Shown here one piece after another: positions 20,234 to 31,675 of a stretch of DNA of 64,000 nucleotides; within the stretch, counting starts at the first letter, position 1; each line of letters begins with the position of its first letter. This stretch comes from Pseudomonas plecoglossicida NBRC 103162 = DSM 15088 (GTDB taxonomy: Bacteria; Pseudomonadota; Gammaproteobacteria; Pseudomonadales; Pseudomonadaceae). The position numbers and the translations under genes are program-made. A model generated the notes under the pieces. That model saw nothing but the letters and a program-made list of their open reading frames with translations. It was not told where the DNA came from and ran no database searches. Where the stretch lies: the NCBI RefSeq assembly GCF_000730665.1, contig NZ_BBIV01000014.1, positions 62,001 through 126,000 on the forward strand, given 5' to 3'.

Positions 20234-21268
20234 CTAGTATTTGACTCGGGAAAGCGCGAACGCCGGGGTTTGCTCCCGTGGTGCCGCCAGCCAGGCCTGC
20301 AGCCGCCGGTACAGGCCACGCTCCAGCCACTGATAGCTGAACCACGACATTAGTCCAATGGACGGCACGCACAGGGCGAACACCAGGTAGGGGTTCAGGT
20401 GCAGGCGCTGGCTGGCGAACCAGCCGGCGTACAGCACCAGCACGTGGACCAGGTACACCGAGTACGAGCAATCGCCCAGCGCCTTGAGCACGCGGTTGCC
20501 ATGGAAGTACGGCTCCAGGGCAATGAAGGCCAGCACTATCAGAGCGCTTGGTAGCCCCCAGTGCAGCAGGCGCTGGGATGCATCCAGGTGATAGAGCGCA
20601 TAACCCGCCACCCCGAGCACCGCCAACGGCAACCACAGGCCCTGTCGTACCAGGCCACGGCGGTACAGCACACCGATGCCGATGCCGAGCAGGAATTCGT
20701 AGATGATGTCGTTGCTGTAGAAATGGCTGAGCACGCCAAGGCGGCCCAGCCCCTCGCTGACCAGCAGCAAGGCGGCCGTCACCAGCAGCAGGTGGTGACG
20801 CTGACGCACCAGGAACGCCAGGCCGAACAGCAGATAGAAGAACATCTCGAAATTCAGCGTCCAGCCCACGTTCAAGGTCGGGTACAAACCGTAGCCGCCT
20901 GGGTTTTCCGCCGGGATGAAAAACAGCGACAGCAACAGGTGCCGCCAGGCGAACGCCTGGTGCGGCATCCATTGGCTGAAGGCCAGCAGCAGCGCCGCCA
21001 TGAGCGCCGTGTAGAACCAGTAGGCAGGGACGATCCGCAGCGCCCGGTTGAGCAGGAACTGGCCCGGCTCGATGGCTTTGTCACGGGTCGAAAGGTAGAT
21101 CACCAAGCCGCTGATGACGAAGAAGATGTCGACGCCCGCAGCACCGCGATCGGTGAGGAACTGGCCAACGGGGCCGGTGGCGTGGAAGTCGAAGAAGATC
21201 TGCATGAAGTGGTGGCAGACCACCACCCAGGCGGCGAACGCCCGCAGTGCCTGAAGCGAATACAGCAT
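20234..21268 (-). CDS. Acyltransferase 3 family membrane protein (OafA/YrhL-like)
   Basis: The 344-residue protein has about ten membrane helices and begins with LQALRAFAAWVVVCHHF, the family signature with the essential His near the first helix, followed by GVDIFFVISGLVIYLS. Such proteins O-acylate surface sugars or other cell envelope targets; the substrate is unknown. The start at 21268 is chosen because the longer open frame to 21346 runs into a REP element. It stands alone. Confidence 0.85.
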   Translation of the reverse strand: MLYSLQALRAFAAWVVVCHHFMQIFFDFHATGPVGQFLTDRGAAGVDIFFVISGLVIYLSTRDKAIEPGQFLLNRALRIVPAYWFYTALMAALLLAFSQWMPHQAFAWRHLLLSLFFIPAENPGGYGLYPTLNVGWTLNFEMFFYLLFGLAFLVRQRHHLLLVTAALLLVSEGLGRLGVLSHFYSNDIIYEFLLGIGIGVLYRRGLVRQGLWLPLAVLGVAGYALYHLDASQRLLHWGLPSALIVLAFIALEPYFHGNRVLKALGDCSYSVYLVHVLVLYAGWFASQRLHLNPYLVFALCVPSIGLMSWFSYQWLERGLYRRLQAWLAAPREQTPAFALSRVKY

Positions 21269-21320
21269 GAAATACCCTGCGATTGCCGGTGCATTGAGGC
21301 CCGGCGAGCGCATCGCGCTC

Positions 21321-21393
21321 GATCGCCGGCAAGCCGGCTCCCACAAAGGTCAGGTGCAACATCGATCCCTGTAGGAGCCGGCTTGCCGGCGAT
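21321..21393. repeat. REPIN: inverted REP pair
   Basis: Position 21321-21345 (GATCGCCGGCAAGCCGGC and TCCCACA) and 21370-21393 (TGTAGGAGCCGGCTTGCC and GGCGAT) are inverted copies with one mismatch, separated by 24 bases. They lie between cti and the acyltransferase gene. Confidence 0.88.
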
Positions 21394-21447
21394 TGGGCCA
21401 CCCACCGTTTCCGACCGCAGTGCCTTCGGAAAGGTCAGCCGAACCGA

Positions 21448-23748
21448 TCAGAGGTTCTCGTAGCGGTTCATGTCCAGCACACCCGCCTCCACCGGCGTGG
21501 TCTCCTTGATGTAGCTGTTCAGGTCATGGAAGTAGCGCCAGAAATCTGGATGACTGCGGCGCACTCCCCAGCGCATGACGATGCGCTCGAACTTGGCCGC
21601 ATCGTCACGCGCGTACTCCATGTCTTCGACGAACTCCGGCACATCCTTGGTCGGAATGTTGAACATGAAGTTCGGATAGCTGCTGAGCACCCCCGGGTAC
21701 AGGGTCAAGGTGTCCAGCCCCGGCATGTAGCGACGGGCCTCGCCCAGCAGGAAGGCGACGTTGCTGTGCGCCCGGTTGCGCAACAGGCTGTAGACCTGGC
21801 GCTGACCGCCCTCGCCTTCGATGCGCAGCATGGTCGCCTCGGGCAGCTGGTTGATCACCGGCAGGCCCGCTGCCGGGCGCGACACCAGGCGGCTGAGCGA
21901 CTGCTCGGCATTGCGGAACTCTTCCGTCATCTGCGGCCGCGAGCAGTAGGCGCCCTGGCAGCGGTTGATCGGGTCGGGCGCGGCATTGAGGCTGCCGGTG
22001 CGCTGCAACAACTTGAGGCCGAAGTCGCGCTTGGGGTCGCGCGGGTCAAGCTTGATGCCGCTTGGGGTGTCGGTGTCGATATCCTCGTAGTCGAGCCACA
22101 TCTTCACCTTGCCGCTGTGCTGGTACCAGTCACTGAGGATCGCCCCGCGCTGGTCCGCCGGCATCAGGCGCAGGAAGTTGATCTCGGCACCGTTGCGGAT
22201 CAGGTCGAAGTACAGGCGCGTCTGCAACTGGTGCGAGACATTGCCGAACACATCGAAGTTGACCGCCAGCTGGTAATAGGTGCGCTCGAACAGCGGGTAG
22301 TCGAACAGCCACACGGTCAGCGGTACGTCACCGATCAGGCCCTTGGTCACCGAGGCGCTGTCGAAGTGGCGGAAGATGCTCAGCAAGGCGTTGTCGTTGC
22401 CCGCCCACAGGGTCGCCCAGCCCGGCGCTGGCATTTCGGCATAGGCTTCGCGGCGCAGCTTCTCGTAGTCGTTGCGCTTGTCGCGGTAGGCGTGCCAGAG
22501 GCTGAGGACGCTGCCTACGTCGTCGATCTGACCGGGCATGGCCAGCAACGGCGTGGCTTTGCCCCGGTACTCGGCGTCGGTGAGGTAGCGGTCGTGGGCC
22601 GGCTCCTGGAACAAGGCCCAGAAGTTGTCGCGGATCACGTCGGTGGCGATCTGCCCGCGGCACACCGGGCCACGGATGAAGGTCCGCACGAAGTATTCGG
22701 CGTTGTCGAGCATGAATTGGTAGCGCGCCACCGCCGGGATCGCCTCGAAGGTCTCGAACGGGTTGGCCCGGTGGCGCGGCCCGTAGCCCGGCAACGCCGA
22801 GGCGTGCCAGTCGCCGGCATAGAACAGCTGCTTGACCCGCTTGAGCTTCTGCGGCCCCATCGGGTAGGTGATGTGGGTCTTGTGCACGATCACGCCTTGC
22901 ACCGGAATCAACCGATAGTAGAAATCGGTGCCCGGCGGGTCGTTGGGGCGCCGGGTGGCGATCAGGTCGACCGGCTGGCCGCTTGGCGTGCGCGAACGCA
23001 CCCACTGGAAGAAGTGGCCCTGCTCGCCACCCACGAAGTAGATGTGCGCCAGGAACAGGTGCTCGTACAGCCAACGACCGACCAGCGCCTCGGTCGAGCC
23101 AGGGCGATTGAGCAGCTCTTCCCATTCGCTGATCTGACTGGCTTCCGCCGAACTGGGCTGGATCGGCTGGTACTCGACCGGCGCGCCGGCTGCCAGCCAG
23201 TGCTGGAGGGTCTGGTACTCCTTGTCGGTCAGGCCGGTGACCGCCAGCGGCATGCCCTCTTTCGGGTGGGCGCCGGCATAGGCGTCGAACTCGTGGGGCA
23301 ACGGGCACATGTTGTTGCGCTCGAGGCCCAGGACGATGTCCTCGGGCAGCTTGGCATTGGGGGTCAGTGGCGTCTTGTGCCCCAGCTCGAGCATGCGCGC
23401 CATCAGCGCCGCCTGGCTGCCCTGGTTGTCGAGCACCGAATAGAAGCCCTTCTTGCGCCACGCTTCTTCGCTGTGGGCGTCGTAGAACAACCGCGTGGTG
23501 GCCACCGCCTTGCTCCGATCACCCTGGTACACCGGTACCTTGGTGGCACCACGTACCGCGCCCTCGGGGCTTTCCAGCTTGAGCTGGCAGGCGGCGTCGT
23601 TACACGCGTGGCAGGCCACGCACTTCTCGGTGAAGATCGGCTGGATATCCCGGGTGTAGGAAATTGCCGGGCTCGATTGGGGGGGCTGCCCGAACACCAT
23701 GCTGCTGGTCAGCAAAGCGAGGGCGGCAGCCATGAGGCGATGCACCAT
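21448..23748 (-). CDS. cti: Fatty acid cis/trans isomerase Cti
   Basis: The 766-residue length equals that of P. putida Cti. A signal peptide (MVHRLMAAALALLTSS and following) precedes the cytochrome c-type haem site CVACH near residue 45, also followed by a second Cys pair. Cti converts cis- to trans-unsaturated fatty acids in membrane phospholipids in the periplasm and stiffens membranes under solvent or heat stress; it is typical of solvent-tolerant pseudomonads. The start at 23748 is set by the signal peptide; a longer open frame to 23820 is not needed. It diverges from metH. Confidence 0.95.
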   Translation of the reverse strand: MVHRLMAAALALLTSSMVFGQPPQSSPAISYTRDIQPIFTEKCVACHACNDAACQLKLESPEGAVRGATKVPVYQGDRSKAVATTRLFYDAHSEEAWRKKGFYSVLDNQGSQAALMARMLELGHKTPLTPNAKLPEDIVLGLERNNMCPLPHEFDAYAGAHPKEGMPLAVTGLTDKEYQTLQHWLAAGAPVEYQPIQPSSAEASQISEWEELLNRPGSTEALVGRWLYEHLFLAHIYFVGGEQGHFFQWVRSRTPSGQPVDLIATRRPNDPPGTDFYYRLIPVQGVIVHKTHITYPMGPQKLKRVKQLFYAGDWHASALPGYGPRHRANPFETFEAIPAVARYQFMLDNAEYFVRTFIRGPVCRGQIATDVIRDNFWALFQEPAHDRYLTDAEYRGKATPLLAMPGQIDDVGSVLSLWHAYRDKRNDYEKLRREAYAEMPAPGWATLWAGNDNALLSIFRHFDSASVTKGLIGDVPLTVWLFDYPLFERTYYQLAVNFDVFGNVSHQLQTRLYFDLIRNGAEINFLRLMPADQRGAILSDWYQHSGKVKMWLDYEDIDTDTPSGIKLDPRDPKRDFGLKLLQRTGSLNAAPDPINRCQGAYCSRPQMTEEFRNAEQSLSRLVSRPAAGLPVINQLPEATMLRIEGEGGQRQVYSLLRNRAHSNVAFLLGEARRYMPGLDTLTLYPGVLSSYPNFMFNIPTKDVPEFVEDMEYARDDAAKFERIVMRWGVRRSHPDFWRYFHDLNSYIKETTPVEAGVLDMNRYENL

Positions 23749-23915
23749 GTGCCGTAAGTCCTGGTTCTTGAAAGCTATCACGATTGCCTGGTCGTCCCTG
23801 GGTGCTGGAAGCCTCAACATGAACAGAATTCATGCAAATGGCCGATGCGCCTAAAATCCGCGCAGCTTTGTTATGATTCCGCACCTTCTGATATTTGCCC
23901 GACCAGGTAGTTCCT

Positions 23916-27623
<3,708 letters not shown>

Positions 27624-27627
27624 GCCC

Positions 27628-27649
27628 CATCGCCGGCAAGCCGGCGATG
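27628..27649. repeat. Short REP-core palindrome after metH
   Basis: CATCGCCGGC and GCCGGCGATG form a perfect 10-bp stem around AA, directly after the metH stop. It matches the core of the window's REP family and probably helps end the metH message. Confidence 0.75.
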
Positions 27650-27708
27650 AGGCCGGTACATTTCACCTACACTGTCCCTGATTGCCTCTGATTTCCTCAG
27701 GAGCCCCC

Positions 27709-27927
27709 ATGGACGATTCCAGCCAAGGCAACCCCCCGACCTTCTGGCAGATGCTGCACAGCGTCCTTGCCGCCGCCTTCGGCGTGCAGAGCGGCAAGAA
27801 CCGTGCACGCGACTTCACCCATGGCAAGGCCAGCCATTTCATCGTGCTGGGCACGCTGTTCACCTTGATCTTCATCCTGGTGCTGATCGGCCTGGTGCAG
27901 CTGGCCTTGCACCTGACCGCCCGCTAG
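27709..27927 (+). CDS. DUF2970 family small membrane protein
   Basis: The 72-residue protein has the DUF2970 core FWQMLHSVLAAAFGVQSGKNR and one C-terminal membrane helix (IVLGTLFTLIFILVLIGLV). The function of the family is unknown. ATG at 27709 is preceded by CAGGAG. It lies downstream of metH. Confidence 0.75.
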   Translation: MDDSSQGNPPTFWQMLHSVLAAAFGVQSGKNRARDFTHGKASHFIVLGTLFTLIFILVLIGLVQLALHLTAR

Positions 27928-27935
27928 AACGCAAT

Positions 27936-27964
27936 CCGCCCGCGGAAGTCCATTCCGCGGGCGG
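27936..27964. terminator. Perfect 12-bp hairpin between convergent small genes
   Basis: CCGCCCGCGGAA (27936-27947) pairs exactly with TTCCGCGGGCGG (27953-27964) around a five-base loop. It lies between the convergent ends of the DUF2970 gene and the 37-residue gene, so it likely serves both, although no T-run follows on either side. Confidence 0.6.
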
Positions 27965-27998
27965 CTCAGGTTGCATCACGGTCTTGAGATTCAAGGTG

Positions 27999-28112
27999 CT
28001 ACTGGTGGCTGACCCAATATACGGCAGTGACCACCACCAGAACGATCAGACAGAGGATCGCCCAGGCATCGACGCTGCTGTCAGCTTTGCGGACCTTGGT
28101 AGAGTTTCCCAT
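27999..28112 (-). CDS. 37-residue single-helix membrane protein
   Basis: An ATG at 28112 with AAGAGG eight bases upstream opens a frame of 37 codons ending in TAG. The product has a charged N-terminus (MGNSTKVRKADSS) and a single hydrophobic helix (AWAILCLIVLVVVTAVYW). It is too short for most gene callers. Size, ribosome binding site and the terminator hairpin just past its stop make it plausible; the function is unknown. Confidence 0.55.
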   Translation of the reverse strand: MGNSTKVRKADSSVDAWAILCLIVLVVVTAVYWVSHQ

Positions 28113-28197
28113 TGCATTGCCTCTTGTAGTGGTTATGGGAATGCACTTCACCACCAGCAGTTAAGACGACCAAAGTCCTTTGCTCAAGCAAGGTCTT

Positions 28198-29274
28198 TCA
28201 ATACTCGACGGGTGACGCAAGAAAGGGATATTGATAGTTGGCAGGCCGCCCTTCGGCACTGTAACGCTGGAAATCGACACCGTAGTCTTCCTTTTCCAGC
28301 AGCTTGAGCCAGCGCTTGGCCTTGGCCTGATCGATAGATTGCAACACTGGCAGCACATGCTCGGCTCGCCCATCCCGGTTGACCTGCAGCCCTTTGGCGT
28401 CGTCATGCAGCATGACCATGGCCCAGCCACCCAGGCTGAAATGGCCGCCCATCAACACCCCCAGGCGCCCGTCGATCCGCGCACGCAGCGCTTCGGGGGA
28501 GCTGTTGACCGCGCTGAACACCACATCGCGCCCCGGCATGCGCCCCGCCGCCTCGAACGCCTGCATGGCGCCAAAGGCCATCTCGTCATTGGCCGACCAC
28601 ACCAGCTTGGTCTGCGGGTAACGCTGCAACAGCAGTTGCGCCTGCTCGAACGCCCTCTGCCGGTTCCAGCCGCCGTACACCACCTGGCGCAACCTCACCT
28701 GGGGGAAGTCGGCCAGGGCCCGACGCATGCCCTGTTCGCGCAACTGCGAGGCAGGCGTCGTCTTGACCCCGGAGAATGCCACCAGGTCGATCGGCTCGTT
28801 GCTGCGCGGCAGCAAGGCCACCATCTGGTGCAGCATCTGGTAGCCCGCCTGCTCGTCATTGCCGGTGAGCGTGCCCAACAGCTCCCCGTACTTGCCAGGT
28901 TGCCCCTCGATGCTGTGGGCCTGGCCCGCCGTCAGGCCGTTGTTGACCAGGAACAGCTTGACCCCGGTGCCCTTGGACAGGCGAATGATTTCCGGCGCCA
29001 CGTACTGTTCGTTGACCAGTACCAGGTATTCAGGCCGCTGCGGGCCTTGCAGAATCGCCCGCGCCTGGGTCAGCGCCCGTTCGGCATTGCGCTCGCCATA
29101 CTCCACTCGCAAGGTCATGCCCAGGTCGTCTGCGGCCGCCTGCATGAAGCGAGAATAATCAAGCCAGAAGGTTTCAGTGGATTGGCCGGGGTTGAGGAAA
29201 ACCACCGAGGCGGCCTGGGCCGTGGCTGCCAATGGCAAGCTCAGCCACAAGCTTCGGCACAGCGCCTTGAGCAT
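28198..29274 (-). CDS. Periplasmic substrate-binding protein (sugar-binding type 1 family)
   Basis: The 358-residue protein starts with a signal peptide ending in ATAQAA and continues as a type 1 periplasmic binding fold (SVVFLNPGQSTETFW, then LVWSANDEMAFGAMQAFEAAG). Such proteins bind sugars or signals for ABC transporters or membrane sensors. No permease or ATPase gene is next to it, so it may serve a sensor or a distant transporter. The ligand is unknown. Confidence 0.75.
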   Translation of the reverse strand: MLKALCRSLWLSLPLAATAQAASVVFLNPGQSTETFWLDYSRFMQAAADDLGMTLRVEYGERNAERALTQARAILQGPQRPEYLVLVNEQYVAPEIIRLSKGTGVKLFLVNNGLTAGQAHSIEGQPGKYGELLGTLTGNDEQAGYQMLHQMVALLPRSNEPIDLVAFSGVKTTPASQLREQGMRRALADFPQVRLRQVVYGGWNRQRAFEQAQLLLQRYPQTKLVWSANDEMAFGAMQAFEAAGRMPGRDVVFSAVNSSPEALRARIDGRLGVLMGGHFSLGGWAMVMLHDDAKGLQVNRDGRAEHVLPVLQSIDQAKAKRWLKLLEKEDYGVDFQRYSAEGRPANYQYPFLASPVEY

Positions 29275-29484
29275 GCGGTCAACCCCGTGGACAAACGCGG
29301 GAGTATAAACGCCGGCGGGGCATTCAAGAACAAATGCCAGTCAGTCTCAGTTAGTTCGTTTGGTTCTTTTCATATGCAAAAACATCACTTTAGCGCATAA
29401 CCCCAACCTGATATCGTTCCCCCGCTCCGTACCGGAGTGCGCGGCCGTGCGCGCGAATAGCTGCATGCCTGAGACAGGACTTTT

Positions 29485-31137
29485 ATGTACGTATACGACG
29501 AGTACGATCAGCGGATCATCGAGGACCGCGTCAAGCAGTTCCGTGATCAGACCCGCCGCTACCTGGCCGGAGAGCTGAGCGAAGAAGAATTCCGCCCTCT
29601 GCGCCTGCAGAATGGCCTCTATATCCAACGTTTCGCGCCGATGCTGCGCGTCGCCGTGCCTTATGGCCAGCTGAACGCCCGCCAGGTCCGCACTCTGGCC
29701 AAGATCGCTCGCGACTACGACAAAGGCTACGCCCACATTTCCACCCGCCAGAACGTGCAGTACAACTGGCCGGCACTGGAAGACATCCCGGATATCCTCG
29801 CTGAACTGGCCACCGTGCAGATGCACGCGATCCAGACCAGCGGCAACTGCCTGCGCAACACCACCACCGACCAGTTCGCCGGTGTGGCCGCAGACGAAAT
29901 CATCGATCCGCGCCCCTGGTGCGAGATCGTCCGCCAGTGGACCACCTTCCACCCGGAATTCGCCTACCTGCCGCGCAAGTTCAAGATCGCCATCAACGGC
30001 TCGAAAGAAGACCGCGCCGCGATCGAGGTGCATGACATCGGCCTGGAGCCGGTGCGCAACGCCGCCGGTGAGCTGGGCTTCCGCGTGCTGGTTGGCGGCG
30101 GCCTGGGCCGTACCCCGGTGGTCGGTTCGTTCATCAACGAGTTCCTGCCGTGGCAGGACCTGATCAGCTACCTGGACGCCATCCTGCGCGTGTACAACCG
30201 TTACGGCCGCCGTGACAACAAGTACAAGGCGCGGATCAAGATCCTGGTCAAGGCACTGACCCCTGAAGTGTTCGCCGAGAAAGTCGAGGCCGAAATGGCC
30301 CACCTGCGCGGCGGTAACAGCACCCTGACCGAAGCCGAAGTGCAGCGCGTCTCGCGCCACTTCGTCGATCCGGAGTACCTGGCCCTCGACAACGTCGACT
30401 ACAGCGCCCAGGACGCCGAGAACCCAGGCTTCGCCCGCTGGCGCTCGCGCAACACCCGCGCCCACAAGCGCCCTGGCTATGTCGCCGTGACCCTGTCGCT
30501 CAAGCCCACCGGCGTTGCCCCTGGCGACCTGACCGACAAGCAGCTCGACGCTGTGGCGGACCTCGCCGAGCGCTACAGCTTCGGCTTCCTGCGCACCTCC
30601 CACGAGCAGAACATCATCCTCGCCGACGTCGAGCAGCGCCAGCTGCACGCCTTGTGGCTGGAACTGCGCGAAGGTGGCTTCGCCACGCCGAACATCGGCC
30701 TGTTGACCGACATCATCTGCTGCCCGGGCGGTGACTACTGCTCGCTGGCCAACGCCAAGTCGATCCCGATCGCCGAATCCATCCAGCGCCGTTTCGACGA
30801 CCTGGACTACCTGTTCGACATCGGCGAGATCGACCTGAACATCTCCGGCTGCATGAACGCCTGCGGCCACCACCACGTCGGCCACATCGGCATCCTCGGC
30901 GTGGACAAGAAGGGCGAAGAGTTCTACCAGGTGTCGCTGGGCGGCAACGCCGCGCGTGACGCGAGCCTGGGCAAGATCCTCGGCCCGTCCTTCGCCCAGG
31001 ATGACATGGCCGATGTGATCGAGAAGCTGATCGCCGTGTACGTCGAGCGACGTACCGAGGAAGAGCGTTTCATCGACACCTACCAGCGTATCGGCATCGA
31101 CCCCTTCAAGGAACGCGTCTATGCAGCGAATCATTAA
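29485..31137 (+). CDS. cysI: Sulfite reductase, haemoprotein (CysI-type nitrite/sulfite reductase)
   Basis: The 550-residue protein has the duplicated ferredoxin-like halves of sulfite/nitrite reductases and the four cysteines that hold the [4Fe-4S]-sirohaem centre: ICCPGGDYCSLANAKS and NISGCMNACGHHHVG. This single-subunit type is used in Pseudomonas for assimilatory reduction of sulfite to sulfide. The DUF934 gene overlaps its 3' end by 17 bases. The 210-base gap upstream (29275-29484) holds its promoter region; I recognise no operator. Confidence 0.92.
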   Translation: MYVYDEYDQRIIEDRVKQFRDQTRRYLAGELSEEEFRPLRLQNGLYIQRFAPMLRVAVPYGQLNARQVRTLAKIARDYDKGYAHISTRQNVQYNWPALEDIPDILAELATVQMHAIQTSGNCLRNTTTDQFAGVAADEIIDPRPWCEIVRQWTTFHPEFAYLPRKFKIAINGSKEDRAAIEVHDIGLEPVRNAAGELGFRVLVGGGLGRTPVVGSFINEFLPWQDLISYLDAILRVYNRYGRRDNKYKARIKILVKALTPEVFAEKVEAEMAHLRGGNSTLTEAEVQRVSRHFVDPEYLALDNVDYSAQDAENPGFARWRSRNTRAHKRPGYVAVTLSLKPTGVAPGDLTDKQLDAVADLAERYSFGFLRTSHEQNIILADVEQRQLHALWLELREGGFATPNIGLLTDIICCPGGDYCSLANAKSIPIAESIQRRFDDLDYLFDIGEIDLNISGCMNACGHHHVGHIGILGVDKKGEEFYQVSLGGNAARDASLGKILGPSFAQDDMADVIEKLIAVYVERRTEEERFIDTYQRIGIDPFKERVYAANH

Positions 31138-31615
31138 GCACAACCAGATCGTCGACGAAACCTGGCACCTACTGCCCAAGGAAACCACCCTCGACGAGCT
31201 GACCAACTGCGACGACTACATCGTCCCGCTGCAGCTGTGGCGCGACCATGCCCACGTGCTCAAGGCCCGCGACGGCGGCCTGGGCGTGTGGCTGGACAGC
31301 GACGAGCAAGCCGAAGAAATCGGCGACGACGTCAAGCACTTCCAGGTCATCGCCCTGAACTTCCCGGCCTTCACCGACGGGCGCAACTACTCCAATGCGC
31401 GCCTGCTGCGTGACCGCTATCAGTTCAAGGGTGAACTGCGCGCCATCGGTGACGTGTTGCGTGACCAGCTGTTCTTCATGGCCCGCTGCGGTTTCGATGC
31501 GTTCGCCATCCGTGCCGACAAGGACCCGGAAGACGCGCTGCAGAGCCTGAAGGACTTCTCGGTGACCTACCAGGCCGCCACTGACGAACCGCTGCCGCTG
31601 TTCCGCCGCCGCTGA
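31121..31615 (+). CDS. DUF934 protein linked to sulfite reductase
   Basis: The 164-residue protein belongs to DUF934 (WRDHAHVLKARDGGLGVWLDSDEQ and AFTDGRNYSNARLLRDRY). It regularly follows cysI in pseudomonads and other proteobacteria and is thought to help sulfite reduction, perhaps in electron delivery; this is not proven. It overlaps cysI by 17 bases and is followed by a terminator. Confidence 0.85.
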   Translation: MQRIIKHNQIVDETWHLLPKETTLDELTNCDDYIVPLQLWRDHAHVLKARDGGLGVWLDSDEQAEEIGDDVKHFQVIALNFPAFTDGRNYSNARLLRDRYQFKGELRAIGDVLRDQLFFMARCGFDAFAIRADKDPEDALQSLKDFSVTYQAATDEPLPLFRRR

Positions 31616-31632
31616 TCGTCCCTGCCGTACCG

Positions 31633-31663
31633 ACCAGCCCGCCTTTGGCGGGCTGGTTCGTTT
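31633..31663 (+). terminator. Rho-independent terminator after cysI-DUF934
   Basis: ACCAGCCCGCC and GGCGGGCTGGT form a perfect 11-bp stem around TTT, followed by TCGTTTG. It closes the sulfite reductase operon and also lies at the 3' end of the convergent effector remnant. Confidence 0.85.
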
Positions 31664-31675
31664 GTGCCGCCTGGA

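Noticed and set aside
23749..23915. Possible cobalamin riboswitch before metH
   Set aside because: The conserved B12-box type sequence could not be found in the leader.
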